Shown here piece by piece: positions 55,295-58,609 of a stretch of DNA of 58,609 bases. Source of the DNA: Alphaproteobacteria bacterium (GTDB taxonomy: Bacteria; Pseudomonadota; Alphaproteobacteria; UBA11136); assembly GCA_030739855.1 (NCBI GenBank), contig JASLYJ010000007.1:1-58609 (forward strand). The letters run 5' to 3'. The number at the start of each line of letters is the position of its first letter. Within the stretch, counting starts at the first letter, position 1. The notes under the pieces are model-generated. The model had not been told where the DNA came from and made no database searches. It was given only the letters and a program-made list of their open reading frames with translations. The position numbers were made by a program, and so were the translations under genes.

Positions 55295-56256
55295 GCGGCG
55301 AAACCGGTCAGGGTGATTTCCTGTTTTGGTTACTCGTAGCTCTGATGGCTGGGGGCGCGGTGATTCTACTTCTCACCACCCGGACGTGGCTATCCCCGGA
55401 AGAAGGAGAAGGGGAGCGGGAGCGAGGGCGCGGCGACTGCGATTTGGCCGTCTATCGTGACCAGCTCTCGGAACTAGAAGCAGACGTGGCCCGTGGTCTT
55501 TTGACGGAGGACCAAGCCGAGTCCACACGGCTAGAAGTGGGACGCAGATTGCTGGCGGCCGACCGCGAGCGGAGCCAGGCATCGAAGCCGGGAGTTTTAT
55601 CTCCGGGGCTGCGGCGGCGTAGCCTAATAGCTCTGATCGTGTTTATTCCGTCAGTTGCATTGGGCCTTTATCTTCTCCTGGGTTCTCCGGGATTACCAGG
55701 CCAGCCCTTTAACACCCGAAGCGAACTGCGCCAGGCAGCAGAAGCGGAAGCCCCCGACATTTCTGCTGCGGATATTGTCCTCATAGTGGAAAAGCTTGCC
55801 AGGGAGCTAAAAAAATTTCCCGAGAATCTGGAAGGATGGAAAATACTGGCCAAGTCATACCTAGCTCTAGATCGCTCTGTCGAGGCCCACGCAACACTGC
55901 AAGAGGGGATGAAGCATTTTCCAAATGACCCCGTTCTCATCCTCACTCTGGCCCGGCTGGCAGTGGTTCTGGCGCTGGAAGAGGAAGGCGCCCAGGCGGT
56001 AGAACATACAGACAGCCCGTTTACCAACGTGGGACCGGTTATCCCACCCGAGGCCGCCCATCTTTTCGAGCGTCTACTCTCGGTCATGCCAGACCATAAT
56101 GAGGCTTTATGGTTTGTAGGACTGGCAGAAGTCCAAGCTGGGAATCACGCAAGAGCTGTGGATCTGTGGCGGCGGCTTCTCGCCCTGATACCAAAGGAGT
56201 CCGAGAACCGAGCGGAACTAGAGGCTCACCTTCAAGCGTTGGAAAAAACGCCCTGA
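55291..56256 (+). CDS. ccmI: Cytochrome c maturation protein CcmI (TPR apocytochrome chaperone)
   Basis: Binds apocytochrome C-termini and presents them to the CcmFH lyase. The 321-aa protein has an N-terminal membrane helix (about 10-30), a cytoplasmic CYRDQLSELEADVARGLL-like segment (here starting LAVYRDQL) and a second helix (about 108-128). A periplasmic TPR region (about 160-310) includes NLEGWKILAKSYLAL. Last gene of the ccm operon; it converges on pabC across 21 bp. Confidence 0.93.
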   Translation: MSGETGQGDFLFWLLVALMAGGAVILLLTTRTWLSPEEGEGERERGRGDCDLAVYRDQLSELEADVARGLLTEDQAESTRLEVGRRLLAADRERSQASKPGVLSPGLRRRSLIALIVFIPSVALGLYLLLGSPGLPGQPFNTRSELRQAAEAEAPDISAADIVLIVEKLARELKKFPENLEGWKILAKSYLALDRSVEAHATLQEGMKHFPNDPVLILTLARLAVVLALEEEGAQAVEHTDSPFTNVGPVIPPEAAHLFERLLSVMPDHNEALWFVGLAEVQAGNHARAVDLWRRLLALIPKESENRAELEAHLQALEKTP

Positions 56257-56277
56257 GTTTCCCGACGCGACCGCATT

Positions 56278-57180
56278 CTATTTCTCGCGGTCGGCGCGGC
56301 GGCGCGCCTTTAGGCGTTTCATGAGGGTACTAATGGTAGAGCTTATGGCGAATTCCTTTCCCTCAAGTTCACGAACCGGCCAGATGCCGATGATGCTGTT
56401 GGTAAGGAAGAGCGCTTTGGCAGTTATTACATCCTCGTAACGAATGTCGGCCACCGCCACGGAAAGCCCCTGCGATCGCGCCTCTTCCATGACGATCGCA
56501 CGAATGATTCCGGCCACCCCACAGTGAGAAAGGTCCGGCGTTACCAGGGTTTCGCCACGTTCCACGAAGAGGTTGCTCATAGTGCCTTCGATCGCGTAGC
56601 CACCTTCGCTGCAAAGCAGACCCTCGACGATCTCCGGGTCGTCCCATTCGGTTCTAGCGAGCACGTTTTCCAATCGGTTGAGATGCTTGATCCCGGCCAG
56701 AGCCGACTGACGGCCCAATTGCAGGTGGCAGCGCCGAGCCTTTACGCCCTCCCGGGTATGGGATTCAGGAATATCTGGCCAGGGATGGAAGGCAACGATG
56801 CGGGTGGGGTTAATCGCCTCCGGCACGCAGTAGCCACGGCCGCCGGCGCCCCGGGTGACGATAATTTTCAAAATCCCCTGATCCACGCCCTCACGGGTGT
56901 GCTGGCCGTTGATGAGGAACTGCATCTCGCGGCGGAGTTCTTCCAGATCCGGCTCGTCAAAGCCAAGACGGGTACAGCCCTCGCGCAAGCGAGCCAGATG
57001 ACGGTCCCAGAACTCTGTCTTTCCCTCGCGCACGGCAATAGTTTCAAACAGACCGTCACCGTATTGCAGGCCGCGATCGGAAACGGGGAGCGTGTTCCGG
57101 GTCTCGCCGTTGACAAGCATGGAGGTGACGACCTGACCCAAAACTGGCTGATAATGTGGAGGCAATTCACTGATGCCCAT
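56278..57180 (-). CDS. pabC: Aminotransferase class IV, probable 4-amino-4-deoxychorismate lyase (PabC)
   Basis: PLP enzyme that releases pyruvate from aminodeoxychorismate to give p-aminobenzoate for folate. The 300-aa frame contains MLVNGETRNTLPVSDRGLQYGDGLFETI as a family start block (two pieces around residues 21-48). The PLP lysine is Lys165 in GIKHLNRLENVLA, and GTMSNLFVERGETLVTP is also present. The start is either 57180 (3 bp after the pabB stop, suggesting coupling) or 57120 (best match to family length). Branched-chain or D-amino-acid aminotransferases are relatives; adjacency to pabB decides the call. Confidence 0.88.
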   Translation of the reverse strand: MGISELPPHYQPVLGQVVTSMLVNGETRNTLPVSDRGLQYGDGLFETIAVREGKTEFWDRHLARLREGCTRLGFDEPDLEELRREMQFLINGQHTREGVDQGILKIIVTRGAGGRGYCVPEAINPTRIVAFHPWPDIPESHTREGVKARRCHLQLGRQSALAGIKHLNRLENVLARTEWDDPEIVEGLLCSEGGYAIEGTMSNLFVERGETLVTPDLSHCGVAGIIRAIVMEEARSQGLSVAVADIRYEDVITAKALFLTNSIIGIWPVRELEGKEFAISSTISTLMKRLKARRRADREK

Positions 57181-57183
57181 AAG

Positions 57184-58609
57184 TCACGCGCCTGCCTTCA
57201 GCGCCCGCACCACCCCTTCGGCCTTGGCACAGGTTTCGTCCAGTTCCTTTTCGGGCTGGGAATCAGCGACGATGCCGCCACCGGCGCGGAGCGAGACCCG
57301 GTCACCCTCGCGCAACATGGTGCGGATCAGAATATTGAGGTCGAGGCTGCCGTCGCGATTCACATAGCCCATGGAGCCCGTATAGGGGCCGCGCCCCACC
57401 CCCTCTAGTTCAGCCAAGATTTCCATGCATCGCACCTTGGGACATCCGGTGATAGTCCCGCCGGGAAAAACCGCCCGCACCACCTCACCGGGGGCAACCG
57501 CACGGGCTAGTTCGCCGCGCACATTGGATACAATGTGATGGACGTGGGCGTAGGATTCTACCACCATCATTTCATCCACACGCACGCTGCCCGGCTTACA
57601 GACACGGGATATATCATTGCGTTCTAAGTCCACCAGCATGATGTGTTCAGCCCGTTCCTTGGGGTGGGCCAGGAGTTCCTCGGACAGAGCTACGTCGGTA
57701 ATGCCGCTGGAACCGCGCGGCCTTGTGCCGGCGATAGGACGAGTCTGAATCGTCCGCCCGCGTACTTCCACCAAACGTTCCGGTGAAGAACTAATGATAG
57801 CGTCGTCACCCCACGTCACTAACCCAGCAAAGGGAGAGGGGTTGCGCGTGCGCAACCGGTCATAGAGCCGGGCGTGGGAAAGGTTTTCCACAAGCCGCCC
57901 GCACCAGGCTCGTGACAGGTTCACCTGAAAAACATCGCCGGCGTAGATGTAATCAATACAGCGACGTACGTTTTCAAGATGCTGGCCCGGCGGGTCCTCT
58001 GCCAGATCGCCTTCCAGGCACGCCTTTTCGGCGCTGGCTTGCGGCGGGGATTGTGCGAGAGTGGCGAGGTCAGCTTCCATCCGGTTGAGTAAGTCGCTGT
58101 GGCCGGCCTCGGCCACCAGGGTCACCTCGTCGCTGTCATGGTCGCGGATGACGGCGGCGGGAAAGCGAGTGGCGAAGGCGATGGGAAAGTCTCCCGACGC
58201 GGCGGGAAAGTCTAGCGTAGGTTCGATCTCGCGCGCCAGCTCGTACCCCAGATAGAGGAACCAGCCGCCAGTAAAGAGCGGGACACTGCCAATTTCCATG
58301 GTCACCGGAGCCGGGAACATGGCCTGTCCCCACCAGCGGTCGAAGGTGGAGAGGAAGCCCTTGTCGCGTTTGCGTTTTATGTGGCCGGCACCGGTGAGGC
58401 AGCCGTCGCATGTGAGGGTCAGGCTCTCTCCGGGAAAGGCGAAAAGAATGTCGAAACGGGCCTGGACCCCACCACGAGCCGCGCTTTCCAGCAGGTGGGG
58501 ATAGCGCACCGCATCGAGGCGGTGGAGTTGCAGCAAATCGAAGGACTGCGCCAGCGCGCCGGGCAGGTTTGCCGGGGCGATAATGCGTGCCTCCCATTGC
58601 TCATTTTCC
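57184..58609 (-). CDS. pabB: Aminodeoxychorismate synthase component I (PabB), 5' end beyond the window
   Basis: Chorismate-binding enzyme that, with glutamine amidotransferase PabA, makes 4-amino-4-deoxychorismate. At least 475 residues are present and the frame stays open through the right window edge (no in-frame ATG), so the true start is outside; the TTG at 58536 is not convincing. Family blocks include WFLYLGYELA, DVFQVNLSRAW, TRPIAGTRPRG, ERAEHIMLVDLERND, FPGGTITGCPKVRCMEI and the YTGSMGYVNRDGSLDLNI region. Anthranilate synthase TrpE is excluded by this order and by pabC next door. Confidence 0.94.
   Translation of the reverse strand, partial: ENEQWEARIIAPANLPGALAQSFDLLQLHRLDAVRYPHLLESAARGGVQARFDILFAFPGESLTLTCDGCLTGAGHIKRKRDKGFLSTFDRWWGQAMFPAPVTMEIGSVPLFTGGWFLYLGYELAREIEPTLDFPAASGDFPIAFATRFPAAVIRDHDSDEVTLVAEAGHSDLLNRMEADLATLAQSPPQASAEKACLEGDLAEDPPGQHLENVRRCIDYIYAGDVFQVNLSRAWCGRLVENLSHARLYDRLRTRNPSPFAGLVTWGDDAIISSSPERLVEVRGRTIQTRPIAGTRPRGSSGITDVALSEELLAHPKERAEHIMLVDLERNDISRVCKPGSVRVDEMMVVESYAHVHHIVSNVRGELARAVAPGEVVRAVFPGGTITGCPKVRCMEILAELEGVGRGPYTGSMGYVNRDGSLDLNILIRTMLREGDRVSLRAGGGIVADSQPEKELDETCAKAEGVVRALKAGA

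Overview
The window looks like a chromosomal segment of an alphaproteobacterium, most likely a Rhodospirillales-type organism. The reasons are the RegB/RegA redox two-component pair, a complete CcmABCDEFGHI (system I) cytochrome c maturation operon, the CarD/7Fe ferredoxin pair, an alphaproteobacterial-style GyrB C-terminus, NADPH-type glutamate synthase, and LPS heptose genes. G+C is moderately high by eye (not computed). I see no insertion sequence, phage gene, integrase or CRISPR array. Coding density is very high, with many 1-4 nt gaps or overlaps.

Layout. 1-3.8 kb: the 3' part of gyrB, then a class A penicillin-binding protein. 3.8-28 kb: a nearly complete cobalamin (B12) locus in several transcription units. 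These are cobA-SCO1-cobB (-); cbiD-cobK-ankyrin protein (+); cbiX-cobH-cobL-cobI-cbiG/cobJ-cobM (-); cbiB (+); cobP-cobW-cobN-cobO-SYLF protein-cobQ (-), preceded by a cobalamin riboswitch; cobS-cobC (-); and cobT-DUF2141 (+). 28.4-30.4 kb: regB and regA in tandem. 30.5-34.6 kb: sugar-nucleotide and heptose genes (UDP-glucuronate decarboxylase, gmhA, hldE) and a CbbY-type HAD phosphatase. 34.8-37.3 kb: a 55-aa zinc-ribbon protein, ubiX and an unaccompanied DNA methyltransferase. 37.4-43.5 kb: gltD and gltB. 43.8-46.1 kb: a MoaD/ThiS-like protein, tRNA-Arg(CCT), a PagL-like outer-membrane protein, carD and fdxA. 46.4-49.1 kb: acnA, divergent from ccmABCDEFGHI (49.2-56.3 kb). The right end holds pabC and a pabB that runs off the window.

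How the genes work together. The B12 genes describe a mostly cobalt-early (anaerobic-type) corrin route: CobA, CbiX, CobI, CobJ, CobM, CbiG, CbiD, CobK, CobL, CobH, CobB, CobO, CobQ, CbiB, CobP, CobS, CobT, CobC. Yet the riboswitch-controlled operon also carries CobN and CobW, the hallmark of the cobalt-late (aerobic) route, with no CobS/CobT-type AAA+ chelatase partners, CobG/CobZ or CobF in view. This hybrid is the most interesting biology here. Three exported or membrane proteins unrelated to B12 chemistry (SCO1, a periplasmic ankyrin protein, a SYLF protein) are woven into the B12 units. RegB/RegA, the cytochrome c maturation operon and SCO1 suggest a redox-flexible respiratory (possibly facultatively anaerobic or phototrophic) lifestyle; that is inference.
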